A stretch of DNA of 64,000 bases from Candidula unifasciata (lineage: Eukaryota > Mollusca > Gastropoda > Stylommatophora > Geomitridae): positions 1,650,932 to 1,714,931 of the forward strand of contig CAJHNH020001112.1 of NCBI GenBank assembly GCA_905116865.2, given 5' to 3'. How positions within the stretch are numbered: position 1 is the stretch's first letter; the number at the start of each line of letters is the position of its first letter. Below the pieces are notes generated by a model. That model was given only the letters and a program-made list of their open reading frames with translations. It was not told where the DNA came from and searched no databases. Shown here piece after piece: positions 44,622-54,733 of this stretch. The translations under genes were made by a program, and so were the position numbers.

Positions 44622-45677
44622 ATGGTCGCGCAACTGAGAAAACTTTACTACGACCCGGGACAACCCGGGGCGTATAGTGGGGCTGTCCCCTTAAAACGTC
44701 GCACGAAACTTTCGAGCAGACAAATAAAAAAATGGCTGAGTCAGGAAGATGCGTACACTCTGCATAAACCCTTACGGTGACATTTCAAAAGACGTCCGAT
44801 TATAACTGATGGACTCAACCAACAATTTCAAGCTGATCTGATAGACATGCGTTCTTTACAAAAAGACAGCAAAGGGATGGCGTACTTGGTTACGTGTATA
44901 GACGTGTTCAGTAAATATGCCTGGGCGATCCCCATAAAAACTAAAACTGGAAAAGCTTTAGTGGCGGCAGTCAGTAACATATTTGCCGAGTGGAAACCTC
45001 TCACCTTACAAATAGACAAAGGATCCGAGTTCCTTAATCGGACGTTATTAAAGTTTCTTAAAGATGAGAGCGTGCATTTTTTCACTACAGAAAACGAAGA
45101 TGTAAAAGCGGCGGTAGTCGAAAGATTTAACCGCACCTTGAAAGAAAAGATGTGGCGTTATTTCACTAAAACCAACAAGCAACGGCATATCGATGTGTTA
45201 GGTAGTCTTTTGCGGAATTATAACCATTCCTGTCATCGCAGCACCCGTATGGCCCCCGTGGACGTTAACCTCAGAAATCAAGAAGAAGTATGGCGTACTT
45301 TGTATTCGAGTGTCGACAGACCCAGCATACCCGTGTTTAAAGAAGGTGATCGTGTTAGACTCGCTCAAGCCAAGCAGAAATTCAAGAAAAGTTATATGTC
45401 AGCCTGGACCGAAGAGCTGTTTACCCTCAGCCGCGTCAACAGAACCAGCCTGGTAACTTATGTGCTAAAAGACGATTCAGGTGAGGAACTGCGAGGTGCC
45501 TTTTATAAGGAAGAAATACAGAAAGTTGGCGACAAAGAAATTTATCGGGTTGAAAAGATTTTACAAGAACGACGAGCTGCCGGAGGTGGTAAAGAATATT
45601 TAGTCAAGTGGTTTGGTTATCCGGCTTCATTCAACAGCTGGATAGCGGACCAACAACTCGATTGGTACGAAAATTAG
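44622..45677 (+). pseudogene. Polinton integrase with C-terminal chromodomain, one stop codon
   Basis: One continuous frame of about 351 codons from the ATG at 44622, broken by a single TGA at 44778-44780 (an Arg codon in context). Before the stop: a zinc-binding-like or helical N-terminal part ending in IKKWLSQEDAYTLHKP. After it: the DDE core with TCIDVFSKYAW, QIDKGSEF and VVERFNRTLKE supplying D, D and E (residues 19, 57 and 92 counted from the Met at 44847). An SH3-like segment follows, then a chromodomain (YRVEKILQERR ... KEYLVKWFGY). Chromodomain integrases are standard in Polintons. The shorter internal start at 44847 would lack the N-terminal domain. Confidence 0.88.
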
Positions 45678-45681
45678 TGTT

Positions 45682-45969
45682 ATGGAAGAGGAAGTTGTAG
45701 ACGAAGTGGATGAAATTACTGTCTTTGCGGCAGCGGCAGACGCCAACGGCGGCGAACAACCTTGGTTTGGTAAACTACGACCACGCCCTGAACTTGTTTT
45801 CATCTCTCAGATGGTGATTACATATGTCGTCATTGGAGTATCACTATTCAATCTGTCATACGGACCACATAGTGAACCAGAAGGAAAATTGTGGATCGTG
45901 CTTTTGTCTGGTTGTTTGGGTTACCTATTACCGAACCCGAAAACAGAGACGACCTTAAAGCAACCATGA
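45682..45969 (+). CDS. Small two-span membrane protein of the Polinton-like element
   Basis: 95 residues. An acidic N-terminus is followed by two hydrophobic segments (LVFISQMVITYVVIGVSLF and LWIVLLSGCLGYLLP) separated by a short polar loop. It begins four bases after the integrase stop, and its stop overlaps the next gene's start. Comparable small membrane proteins recur in Polinton gene clusters. Their role is unknown. Confidence 0.7.
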   Translation: MEEEVVDEVDEITVFAAAADANGGEQPWFGKLRPRPELVFISQMVITYVVIGVSLFNLSYGPHSEPEGKLWIVLLSGCLGYLLPNPKTETTLKQP

Positions 45970-46226
45970 GTTTTTACGTCACGCTACTCAGCAACGCCTC
46001 GCCAAAAATATTTCTCGACAATAAACCGGGTCACTTTTTCGTCAAACTGCCGCAGAGCATCGAATTGAGTTCACAATATGAAATCGGCCTGGCAGAGATT
46101 CAATTTCCCAGCAGTTATTTTAATATTCTAGAGGAAGAAATCTGGATCGAGTACACCCCACCCAAAGACAGCAAAAAACGAAACCCAGAAAATAACATTA
46201 CCGGCCGGTGTCTACAAGTCAGGTGA
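45966..46226 (+). pseudogene. Truncated Polinton virion-type gene
   Basis: The frame starts at 45966, overlapping the previous gene. It has the pattern FYVTLLSNAS, FFVKLPQSIELSSQYEIGLA and IQFPSSYFN, seen at the start of a conserved Polinton structural-type protein. It ends after 86 codons by frameshift. Recognisable sequence stops near 46310, just before the right TIR. The internal deletion that removed the capsid and polymerase genes probably ends here. Confidence 0.65.
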
Positions 46227-46538
46227 AGATTTTATCGATGCTTTGAATCTACTGCTTTTAGAATCCATTATAACAAGTACACGAACATGGTCCTGAAACT
46301 TTACGAGAAAGGAGCTCAGATTGTTATCCAGATTTTTGAACCTTTGAAATTTCTGATTAATATATGAGCTAGGGTGGTGGACTGGAGCAGGACTGGTGGT
46401 AGGGTGGTGAGGGGGTGGAAGAGTGGTGGTCTGGAGGAAGAGTAGTCGGGTGGTGGAAGACTCGTGAGGTGGTGGAAGGGTGGTGGAAGGGTGGTGCCAC
46501 CAGTATACCTAATTTGTACATGTATAACTACTCTCAAG

Positions 46539-47760
46539 GCTTTAGTTTTCAAAATCATCAATGTGGTATACCTGATTAATAGTAGACATTAAATCCTTAA
46601 ATCCTGTTGACGATTCAGTTTGCCCAATTTCGAAGGATGTAGCAACGCTAAGTTAAATTGTGCACTGTTCGCTTCACAAAATCGACTCTCCGTTGAGTTC
46701 ATTAGAGAATCTAAGTATAGAATGTAAACTGTTTGTCTGAATCACTCTTCAACACTTATGGCTCCCGGATTTCTTCGATGCTTTTGTCTTCCACACTGTC
46801 TTGGGATAATCAATTCAATATCCACTTTCTGTGCAAGTTGTACTGTTTTCTCAAAAATATCCCTGAAATAGTTATCGGAATCACCTTGGTGAAGTTTTAC
46901 TACACTGAACAGGTTTTGAACTTGCAGTTGAACTTCTGGAAGATCAAATTAAACTACTTGAAGAGCCTGAGTAACTGGTTCCAGTATGGCAGAGTACTGC
47001 GAAATAATATTGAGACAAAATAAAAACGTGCTGGACTTGGATGAACAATATAACTGATATAACTGTCGTGTATTTCCACTTGCATGCAATGAAAATTCTT
47101 CCAGTTGACAATAAATATCTTCAAATTTATTAGAAAAATTCCGAACACTTTTATACTTGCTTGTCCATCTTGTCTCACACAGAAGAGCAATATTTGGGAC
47201 AGAGGACTTCCTTTTTGAGCTTTCACGAAAAAATTAATAATTGCTTTGATAGTACCAATCGTATTTCGTATCACTGCAACATTAATAAGATCATTTACTA
47301 CGAGATTCAGTCTATGCGAGGCACAGTGAACAAAGGCAGCCTTGGGGTAAATACTTCGAATTTTTGCCTAAACAACATTTTGTTTTCCGGCCATTGTCGA
47401 GCACCCATCATAACGTTGACACAGCAGATTATTAAGGAGAAGACCAAATGTTTTGCAATGTTGAATAATACAATCAGATATCGTGGCGGCGTCCATACCT
47501 TTCAGCGGAGAAAATCCAAGGAATTTCTCACGAATCATAGCCTTCTCACTAGACGTATCTACAAACCAGACTCCCAGTGATAAATGTTCTGTTCCTAAGA
47601 TTTCTGCTGTTTCATCGGCTATGATGGAGAATCTAATAGCATTGTTGTTTTACAATGTCTTTTCGCAGAGCTTGTTCAGACAAATTGATCAAATCATTCT
47701 GCGTTCGGTGTGATGTGTAACGCCCATTTCTAGCAGCTGTATCAACTTTTTTTTAATCAA
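46539..47760 (-). pseudogene. hAT transposase, N-terminal and central part
   Basis: Minus-strand frames with several stops: FRESSKRKSSVPNIALLCET and RWTSKYKSVRNF (the catalytic-domain segment of ZMYM1/DUF4371-type hAT transposases), and VTRPIDSYRLNVAVIRNTIG-like sequence before it. The region 47252-47472 was copied into the pX-like gene at 43739. A G/C run and the terminal repeat follow on the right. Transposition activity is lost. Confidence 0.75.
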
Positions 47761-47819
47761 GGCGGGGGCAAGTGCCCCCTTGCTCCCCCCCCCCCCCTGC
47801 GGGCGCACATGGTTCCAGG

Positions 47820-48050
47820 GACGTGTAGTTTCTCCCATCGAATTGTGACATAGTTGACATCTACCAAGCTCATTCAGATGCGCCTACACGAAACAAGTTA
47901 CATAAGGCAATGTTTGTACGTCGCTAAAGAATAACGGTTTCAGATAAATTTTAGAACAGCACCTCCATTAATTACGCAGAGATACAAAGAGAAAACAGAA
48001 ACGTTAGTTGCATATCCTTTACAGGACGTTGTAGAACTAGAATTTGGCGA
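47820..48050 (+). pseudogene. Jockey-type LINE RT fragment (right part)
   Basis: Continues the RT interrupted at 41221: the codons for LFQ join across the GTTCCAGG duplication to GRVVSPIEL, after which stops accumulate. Similarity fades before 48050. Confidence 0.5.
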
Positions 48051-48054
48051 CTGT

Positions 48055-48345
48055 TTGTTTGTGACATCGACCTTATAAAATATGGATATTATTTTAGACT
48101 GTCTTAGTGACATCGACCTTTTAAAACATAGATATTATTTTAGACTGTCTTAGTGACATCGACCTTATAAAACATAGATATTATTTTAGACTGTCTTAGT
48201 GACATCGACCTTTTAAAACATAGATATTATTTTAGATTGTCTTAGTAACATTGACCTTATAAAACATAGATATTATTTTAGATTGTCTTAGTGACATCTA
48301 CTTTTTAAAACATAATTATTTTAGAATGTCTTAGTGACATCATTC
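48055..48345. repeat. 46-bp minisatellite, left block
   Basis: About six copies of a unit with GACATCGACCTTATAAAACA and TAGATATTATTTTAGACTGT. Continues at 49115 beyond an inserted LINE fragment. Confidence 0.92.
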
Positions 48346-49114
48346 ATTCATTCAGTAGCATGTCCCTCGCGGAACCTCGCTGCCATAACAACCCTCCGGA
48401 AAACCTTCCTATCCTGAGCAAGATGTCCTGCGTCTGATACACCCATCTGGAGATCATCTGCCACATCCTGCACCCATCTTCTCCTTGGCCTTCCTCTTCC
48501 TCTCTTCCCAGGCATATACCCCTCCATTATTGTTCTCTCTAGACTTCCATGACGTTTCAATTGACCAAAATATTTCAATTTTCTTTGTTTTATTGTCTTT
48601 ACTAGCCAACCCTCTTCAGTATTCAGCTCTTGAAGTATGGATGCATTTGTTCTTTTCTTTACCCAAGATATTCTTAGAACCTGTCTGTAACATTTATATT
48701 CAAATGCATTTATGCGCTGTTCCGCTTGTTTAGTAAGTGTCCAGGTCTCACAGGCGTATGTTGCAATGGGAAAGATGCATGCTCTTAAAAATCTGACCTT
48801 TGTAGTTCTATCTGTACAATTCCATAATTTATTCAGTTGTTTTAGTCTTTGAAGAGCAATTGATAGTCGCCGTTTAATTTCTTTCATTGTGTCACCATTG
48901 TTGGTAACCAGTGACCCAAGATATTCGAAATTTTCCACCACTTCCAATATTTCCTCATTAACATATATTTCCTTCTCCATGGCAGTTTTGTTTGTATGCA
49001 TTATCTTTGTTTTTGCTATGTTAAGAAATAAGTTATGATTTTCACTATTTCTTTGGAGTGAGGTTAATAAGTTTTCTAAACCATTTTGTGATGTTGATAG
49101 TAATTCTGTAGACT
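48346..49114 (-). pseudogene. LINE RT 3' fragment inserted in the 46-bp minisatellite
   Basis: The minus-strand frame stays open for about 255 codons from within the flanking repeat. It includes NFEYLGSLVTNNGDTMKEIK, CETWTLTKQAEQRINAFEYK and RGRGRPRRRW. It is nearly identical to the + strand copy at 1326-1910 and extends further upstream. The 3' end lies at a CATTCATTCATTCA run (48344), equivalent to a TGAA-type tail. CTTAGTGACATC on both sides could be the target duplication, but it is also part of the satellite unit. Confidence 0.8.
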
Positions 49115-49668
49115 TAGTGACATCAACCTTATAAAATATAGATATTATTTTAGACTGTCTTATTGACATCGACCTTGTAAAACATAGATATTATTTTAGA
49201 CTGTCTTATTGACATCGACCTTATAAAATATAGATATTATTTTAGACTGTCTTAGTGACATCGACCTTATAAAACATCGATATTATTTTAGACTGTCTTA
49301 GTGACGTCGACCTTATAAAACATAGATATTATTTTAGATTGTCTTATTGACATCGACCTTATAAAACATAGATATTATTTTAGACTGTCTTAGTGAAATC
49401 GACCTTATAAAATATAGATATTATTTTAGATTGTCTTAGTGACATCGACCTTATAAAATATAGATATTATTTCAGATTGTCTAGTGACATCTACTTTTTA
49501 AAACATAGATATTTTTTAGACTGTCTTAGTGACATCGACTTTTTAAAACATAGATATTATTTTAGACTGTCTTAGTGACATCGACATTTTAAAGCATAGA
49601 TATTATTTTAGACTGTCTTAGTGACATCGAGTTTTTACAACATATATGTTATTTTAGATTGTCTTAGT
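49115..49668. repeat. 46-bp minisatellite, right block
   Basis: About 12 copies, same unit and phase as 48055-48345. Confidence 0.92.
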
Positions 49669-49669
49669 G

Positions 49670-49760
49670 AGCTGGTGTTAAAGTTACTTATGCTTCGATC
49701 ACAGCTCTGCCACCAGGTTCGAATCTCGGTGAGCTTACTACTTATTATGCTACTTGAAGT
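49670..49760 (+). repeat. tRNA-like SINE head
   Basis: GTGAGCTGGTGTTAAAGTTA and CCAGGTTCGAATCTCGG (B box) at tRNA spacing. Only about 90 bp upstream of exon 2. Confidence 0.45.
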
Positions 49761-49846
49761 TTCCGCTGATTTATTTTACTTCCCTTTCTCCCCCATAAAC
49801 ACTTATTAAAACCTGAAAATTTATGTCTCACTTTTTATCGTTGCAG

Positions 49847-49908
49847 TTCACAGTTTATGTGTGGATGCTGTGTCTATTGCTGATAGACTGAAATGTGGCC
49901 CCAATGAC
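49847..49908 (+). CDS. XPNPEP2: X-prolyl aminopeptidase, exon 2
   Basis: 62 bp between a strong acceptor (pyrimidine-rich TTTTTATCGTTGCAG) and the donor GTAAGTG. Entered in phase 1 and left in phase 0. It encodes HSLCVDAVSIADRLKCGPND after a split Val codon. The sequence bridges the signal peptide and the conserved start of the creatinase N-terminal domain, where animal XPNPEP2 proteins are poorly conserved. The evidence is therefore phase, splice sites and location. Confidence 0.65.
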
Positions 49909-50254
49909 GTAAGTGAAACAATGTTTCTGATAAATTACATTAGGGTCTGTCCCACTATTTATGTGTACGGCTTTCTCTATCTTTGTTGAATTTATCTGTT
50001 ACTGTTTGTAGTTTTCTCTCTTGTTTTTGTTGTTTTCTTTATTCACACAATTACAAAAAACGCAGACAAACGTGCAAAAGAAAGATGCTAAATTACATTT
50101 TTTTTAAAACGTACACTCTTAATTCCTCACCTCCCTTTTCTATAGTAATCCAAATGTTTCAAGAACAGCCGTCATTCGACTGGTAATACGATCACTTCAC
50201 GCCCATCACCTTAACATTGCATGGTATTTCCTGGTATAAATTTCATACTTGGAA

Positions 50255-50350
50255 ACCCGAGTCAGTGATAACAATCTTTTTTTATGGGGATTCGAAACCT
50301 TGACCTCGAGAACGTCAGGCTAACCAGTGACCATTGCACAGTTCTCTCAT
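50255..50350 (-). repeat. tRNA-derived SINE head, antisense
   Basis: On the - strand: GGTCACTGGTTAGCCTGACG and AAGGTTTCGAATCCCC (B box), ending in an A run (TTTTTTT on + at 50278). Confidence 0.55.
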
Positions 50351-50476
50351 TTTTTGAGTAAGATAATCATGAAAGAATTGAAGAGACAGGGCGGTCCAGG
50401 AAATAGAGGAGACAACGACAAGGTTGACTGGGACAAGATATTCTAGTATATAAAATAACTAAGTGAGAGCCGTTAA

Positions 50477-50614
50477 CTCTTTGAGTCCCAGGATGTTTAG
50501 CATCACAGGCCCAGGGGGTAGTAAACAGAGTCATCAAATCAGTGCATCTTGCGTTCATTGGGCTTCTAGGTAGGAACCTATGAACGTAAGATGCGTTCCT
50601 TGGGACTCAAAGAG
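50477..50614. mobile_element. piggyBac-like MITE
   Basis: 138 bp with 14-bp perfect inverted ends CTCTTTGAGTCCCA/TGGGACTCAAAGAG. The flanks are TTAA on the left (50473-50476) and TTAG on the right, consistent with a TTAA target site and one later mutation. A second internal inverted pair (GCATCTTGCGTTCAT/ATGAACGTAAGATGC) would form a hairpin. Confidence 0.65.
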
Positions 50615-50880
50615 TTAGGATCTAGCGGCTAGATGGTCGCCTGAGGATCGGAAGGTCGTACGTTTGGTTCCTGACGGGGTCAGACTTGTTTAAAAGAACG
50701 ACCTTAGCTCCAAGGTCGACCAGCCTTGAGTCGGTAGCTCGTACAGTCCTGGAAAGTAAAGGCGGCCGGCTTGATGCTGACAATATCACCCACCAAATGC
50801 TGTTTGGTCTATAAAAAATAGGTCTAGCCCTATATACCCCATAGGCCTAAAGGGCGTGGAAAAGGATCGTTAACTTTTTA
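50615..50880 (+). repeat. SINE family A copy
   Basis: tRNA-like head (GGATCTAGCGGCTAGATGG ... GTACGTTTGGTTCCTGACG), core (AGGTCGACCAGCCTTGAGT, GTCCTGGAAAGTAAAGGC) and terminal CTATAAAAAATAGGTCTAGC. Confidence 0.8.
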
Positions 50881-50929
50881 AAGTAACTATACAGAGGAGA
50901 CTTTCGCCACCACTGGCTTTGGGGAAGAT

Positions 50930-51300
50930 AATTCTAGACGGATATTTATTGTAGCCAATCGGCACTTGATGGTCAACACCACACTGGCCGCCTTTGTTTT
51001 CTCTGACTTTACCGGTGCCTATTTCAGCCTGGGTCGACCTGGGAGCCAAGGTCGTTTTCAGATATTTTAAGATAATGACTGATTCGCGACAGCAACACAA
51101 GCGGAGCACTTGGCGTTTTGGTAGAATTTCCTAAGTAAAGTCAAGAGCCGTTGTCCATGCCTTCAGACGTATTGGGCATATAGGGCTAGACCTATATTTT
51201 ATGGACCAGTCGGTACTTGGTGGGGGATGTGGTCAGCATTACGCGGTCGCCTTTACTTCCTAGGACTGTACCTGGTACCCACTATAACTGATTTTACCTA
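50930..51300 (-). repeat. Two antisense SINE family A copies
   Basis: Fragments at 50955-51060 and 51165-51300 share CGGCACTTGATGGTCAACAC, CGCCTTTACTTCCTAGGACT and the CTATAAAATATAGG complement, with GACCTGGGAGCC between. Confidence 0.7.
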
Positions 51301-51352
51301 AGAGCCAAAGTAATTTTTAAACAAAAAAGTCACAGTGACTAGAATGTTCAAA

Positions 51353-51355
<3 letters not shown>

Positions 51356-51416
<61 letters not shown>
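51356..51416. repeat. (AT)n microsatellite
   Basis: About 30 AT units. Confidence 0.97.
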
Positions 51417-51417
<1 letters not shown>

Positions 51418-51486
51418 ACACAGTTCTTTATAGGAAGAGTGCCCATACGTCTCGTTTTTACCGGGACAGACTCGTTTTCTTAAGTG

Positions 51487-52000
51487 TGACAACTGACATG
51501 AACTGTCATCATACAGAACTAGTGACGTAGATAACTGACATGAACTGCCATCACACAGAGCTAGTGACGTAGATAACTGACATGAACTGTCATCATACAG
51601 ATCTAGTGACGTAGATAACTGACATGAACTGTCGTTATAGAGAACTATTTACATATAGATAACTGACATGAAATGCCATTATAGTGTACTAGGGACGATA
51701 CAGATGACTGACATGAACTGTCATCATACAGATCTAGTGACGTAGATAACTGACATGAAATGCCATTATAGAGAACTAGGGACGATACAGATGACTGACA
51801 TGAACTGTCATCATACAGATCTAGTGACGTAGATAACTGACATGAAATGCCATTATAGAGAACTAGGGACGATACAGATGACTGAAATGAACTGTCATCA
51901 TACAGATCTAGTGACGTAGATAACTGACATGAAATGCCATTATAGAGAACTAGGGACGATACAGATGACTGACATGAACTGACAACAAAGGGAACTATTG
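51487..52000. repeat. 42/45-bp minisatellite with 87-bp higher-order unit
   Basis: The unit GATAACTGACATGAACTGTC plus ATCATACAGATCTAGTGACG alternates with a 45-bp variant (GAAATGCCATTATAGAGAAC, ACTAGGGACGATACA), giving an 87-bp higher-order repeat. The minus-strand open frame (29-residue period) is an artefact. Confidence 0.88.
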
Positions 52001-52004
52001 ACGA

Positions 52005-52320
52005 GGACAGCTGTTCCCGACGGTACGCCATTTGTCCCGTTTTATAAAAATCTAGGAATTAGCTTTTGAATTGAAGAAACACTCATAGTTATATCTGTAG
52101 ATCTTTTTAGATTTCATAGTTTTTGGAAACTTCTAATGCCTGGTATGCTTTGATTTAAATTTAAACGTTAATTCCCCCCCCCCCCCGCCCTTTCCCCTTC
52201 GTTTTGCTCCATTGCAATAAAAGAACATATTATTTTGTTTATTTCTTAGCCGAAAAGGTTATGGTTGTAATAGCATTGTCGAGCGAATAATTAGCCCTTA
52301 CACCCTGATGATCTAGAAAA
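52005..52320. other. No gene seen
   Basis: Intron 2 sequence. A C14-type run lies at 52175-52192. Confidence 0.4.
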
Positions 52321-52322
52321 TA

Positions 52323-52440
<118 letters not shown>

Positions 52441-52579
52441 CTGGGGATGTCCTGTTGTCAATTCAAAATATTTATACGATATCCCTTTTTTTAGCATAAT
52501 ATATTATGGTAACCAAGCTAAGAGGGCAAGCTATTGCACTGCCGCAAAAAAAAAAAAACCGCACTCTTGTGTATAAATG

Positions 52580-52840
52580 AGAAGCCACCAAGGTGTAGCG
52601 GCTAGAAGCTCTTTTTCGGACTGGAAGTTTGTGGGTTCAGGCCCTGACGAAGCAAGACTAAACAAAAGTGACGCATTCGACCAAGCTTTCCATGGGCACC
52701 AGGTACAGTCCTGGGAAGTAAAGGCGACAGCGTGATGTTGACCACATCACTCACGAACTGCCTGTCGGTCTATAAAATATAGGTCTAGCCCTATATGCCC
52801 AGTGGCCCCAATGCGTTAAAAGGACATATACTAAGATACC
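52580..52840 (+). repeat. SINE family A copy (well preserved)
   Basis: AGGTGTAGCGGCTAGAAGC (A box), GTGGGTTCAGGCCCTGACG (B box), GGCACCAGGTACAGTCCTGG, GATGTTGACCACATCACTCA and TAAAATATAGGTCTAGCCCT, in order. Confidence 0.85.
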
Positions 52841-53035
52841 TATATTTTTGGACTGAAAATGGATAAATTTAAAGGACAACAAACACAACAAATTAAAAAT
52901 ACACAAAATCAAATAATTATAAGTACAAATTAAAAATACATATAATCAAATAATACAGAACTGTTGATAAACAAGCATTTAAGAAAAATATTAAGCTAGA
53001 AAAACTTAAATTAACTTTGGTTTCTGTTGTTAAAG

Positions 53036-53161
53036 GTAGCTCCAGTTACACGTGTCAACACAACAGACCGTCTGAACAGATTCAGGGTTGCTCTGAGAAA
53101 TCTTCAAGTGAACAATAAAAGCGTTTTAGCCTTCATAGTCAACAGTGGGGATGCCCATAAT
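53036..53161 (+). CDS. XPNPEP2: X-prolyl aminopeptidase, exon 3
   Basis: 126 bp, 42 codons, phase 0 at both ends, between TTCTGTTGTTAAAG and GTAAGTAG. It encodes VAPVTRVNTTDRLNRFRVAL, continuing to LAFIVNSGDAHN. In XPNPEP proteins this is the start of the creatinase N-terminal domain: a strand with an N-T-T sequon, the helix that pairs the first residues, and the conserved D-A-H that precedes E-Y. The domain acts in dimerisation and substrate access and not in metal catalysis. Together with exons 4 and 5 the family assignment is firm. Confidence 0.88.
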
Positions 53162-53179
53162 GTAAGTAGTAGCACTAAT

Positions 53180-53450
53180 TAGGATATATATATAGTTTTT
53201 ATTAATATTTCTTCTTCTTCTCTCCCACATTGTACCTGGTTGAAGTGTCAGCTGTGGGGGAAGGGGATGTAACGTTCGTTGATCAGCTCTGTCAAGAGCA
53301 CTATTAGGATTGATGTTATTTTCTGTAAGGCTGTTCTTTATACCATCACTCCATATTTTCCGAGGCCTTTCCCTCGCTCTATACCCGTTGTAATGATTCA
53401 GTAGATAGTACCAGGGCATTGTTGTTAGGTGTCCAAACCATTTCATTTGT
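53180..53450 (-). pseudogene. LINE RT tail fragment
   Basis: The minus-strand frame has MKWFGHLTTMP and RARERPRKIWSDGIKNSL, the common RT-tail pattern, and ends at a GAAGAAGAAG tail (53212 on +). Only 18 bp downstream of the exon 3 donor, on the opposite strand. Confidence 0.65.
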
Positions 53451-53569
53451 TGTTCTTTGATGACCTATAAGACAAGTTTTATTCCTAGCATTCATCTGTT
53501 TACGTGATTTCGTAGTCTTTCCTTGAAACTCCTATTAATATTTTAAAAATGAATATTACAGCCTATCAA

Positions 53570-53790
53570 GTACTTCTTCTTCTTCTTGTTTACCGGCTGT
53601 GAATTCCGGCGGTAAGTCGCGGTTGTTCGTCCAAAATGGACTTTTGGCTTTTACCTCGACCTGAGTTTTGCGTGTACATCCGTTTTACTGGCTTATTTGT
53701 TTGCAGTACTCGTTCCCCGCCTCTCCGGCAGATGTACTCCCACTTCGGAGGAGGACGTCAAGCCTGTTTCTAGGTTGACTGTGGCCATGT
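53570..53790. repeat. Repeat family C copy, diverged
   Basis: TTTACCGGCTGTGAATTCC, GTTCGTCCAAAATGGACTTT, CGTTTTACTGGCTTATTTG and CCCCGCCTCTCCGGCAGATG follow the order of 15715-15930. Confidence 0.6.
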
Positions 53791-53924
53791 ATCAAGTACA
53801 AGAATGTTCGGTTATTAAGTATTGCTCAGGTTATGTACTGATTGTATATGATTGTAGGAGTATTGATTGGTAAGTTAATATATTTTAAATGTACCTCAAT
53901 ACAGTTTTAGTAATTATATTGCGA

Positions 53925-54080
53925 AGGTGTAGCAGGAGGAGAGTCGGCACAGAACCAATACAGAACTTTATAGGTAGAAAACAAACCAAATGGTTTGGCC
54001 ATGTAACAAGGTTGGCATCAGACACTGCATCACAGAAAGTATAGTTATACAGACACAGCGGTAACAGAACCAGAGGGATC
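53925..54080 (+). pseudogene. LINE RT tail scrap
   Basis: The frame with RQTKWFGHVTRLASDTAS and GNRTRGI resembles other RT tails here. It has stops and no clear ends. Confidence 0.45.
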
Positions 54081-54089
54081 GATCATGCT

Positions 54090-54265
54090 GAAGAAAATTA
54101 CCTTGGTTCCTAAGTCAAACTAGCCTTAAACTGGTACCTGATAAAGTACTGGGAAACAAAGGCAGCCGAAGTGATGTTGACCCCCCACTCACCGAGTGCC
54201 GATTGTTCTATAAAATATAGATCAATCCTACACGCCCAAAATGTCTCAGGGCCTGAAAAATTGTT
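54090..54265 (+). repeat. SINE family A fragment
   Basis: ACTAGCCTTAAACTGGTACC, GTACTGGGAAACAAAGGCAG and CTATAAAATATAGATC. The head is missing. Confidence 0.65.
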
Positions 54266-54733
54266 ATTTGTTTACTTACATTACACTTATTATGAGACAC
54301 AGTGAATTAAACTAACAAACAGGGCAGTGTCGATTAGTGTAACAATTTAACAAAACACTTGCAATTAAGAAAGTATAAAATAAAAGCATTGAAGCCACTA
54401 GAAAGGATTTTATTGCATCGGATTGAATCCCATATAGCTCCGTCTACTTCAAAGAACGCCTAGCCGCCTTCTGACAATGTCGAACTTAGCACGAACACTG
54501 TAGCTCTAGCGACCATCTCCCAGGGACTAAGTCAAAATTGCACCACTGAACTGAACTTAAATGCACCCAAGACCTACAGAGCGTGAGACAAATGGATTGA
54601 CCACTTCAATACAGGAACCCTCAAAAAACATATAAACAAGAACCAACAAACACATTGTGAGTGGTTCTGTGCTGTGTCAGTAAGAGTTTGGTCAGAATTC
54701 ATGAATTGCATCCACAATCACATTATTCACTAG

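Larger units (their letters stand above)
41770..46532 (+). mobile_element. Polinton/Maverick-like element 1, internally deleted
   Basis: Terminal inverted repeats of about 210 bp (41770-41980 and 46326-46532) start 5'-AGTAGTTATACATGTACAAA and are rich in CCACC. They are flanked by a perfect 6-bp duplication CTCAAG (41764-41769, 46533-46538). AG...CT termini and a 6-bp TSD are the Polinton pattern. The 4.76-kb body carries a packaging ATPase, a broken pX-like gene, a small gene, an integrase with one stop, a two-span membrane protein and a truncated virion-type gene. Family-B DNA polymerase, major capsid and protease genes are absent, so it could not replicate alone. Confidence 0.9.
41222..47811 (-). 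mobile_element. hAT DNA transposon interrupted by a Polinton-like element
   Basis: The ends are 15-bp inverted repeats with one mismatch: CATGGGCGCCCGCAG at 41222 and, reverse-complemented, CATGTGCGCCCGCAG ending at 47811. They are flanked by a perfect 8-bp target duplication, GTTCCAGG (41214-41221 and 47812-47819), as in the hAT superfamily. Removing the inner element leaves about 1.82 kb with a minus-strand transposase. The size and protein suit a decayed autonomous copy. Confidence 0.9.
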
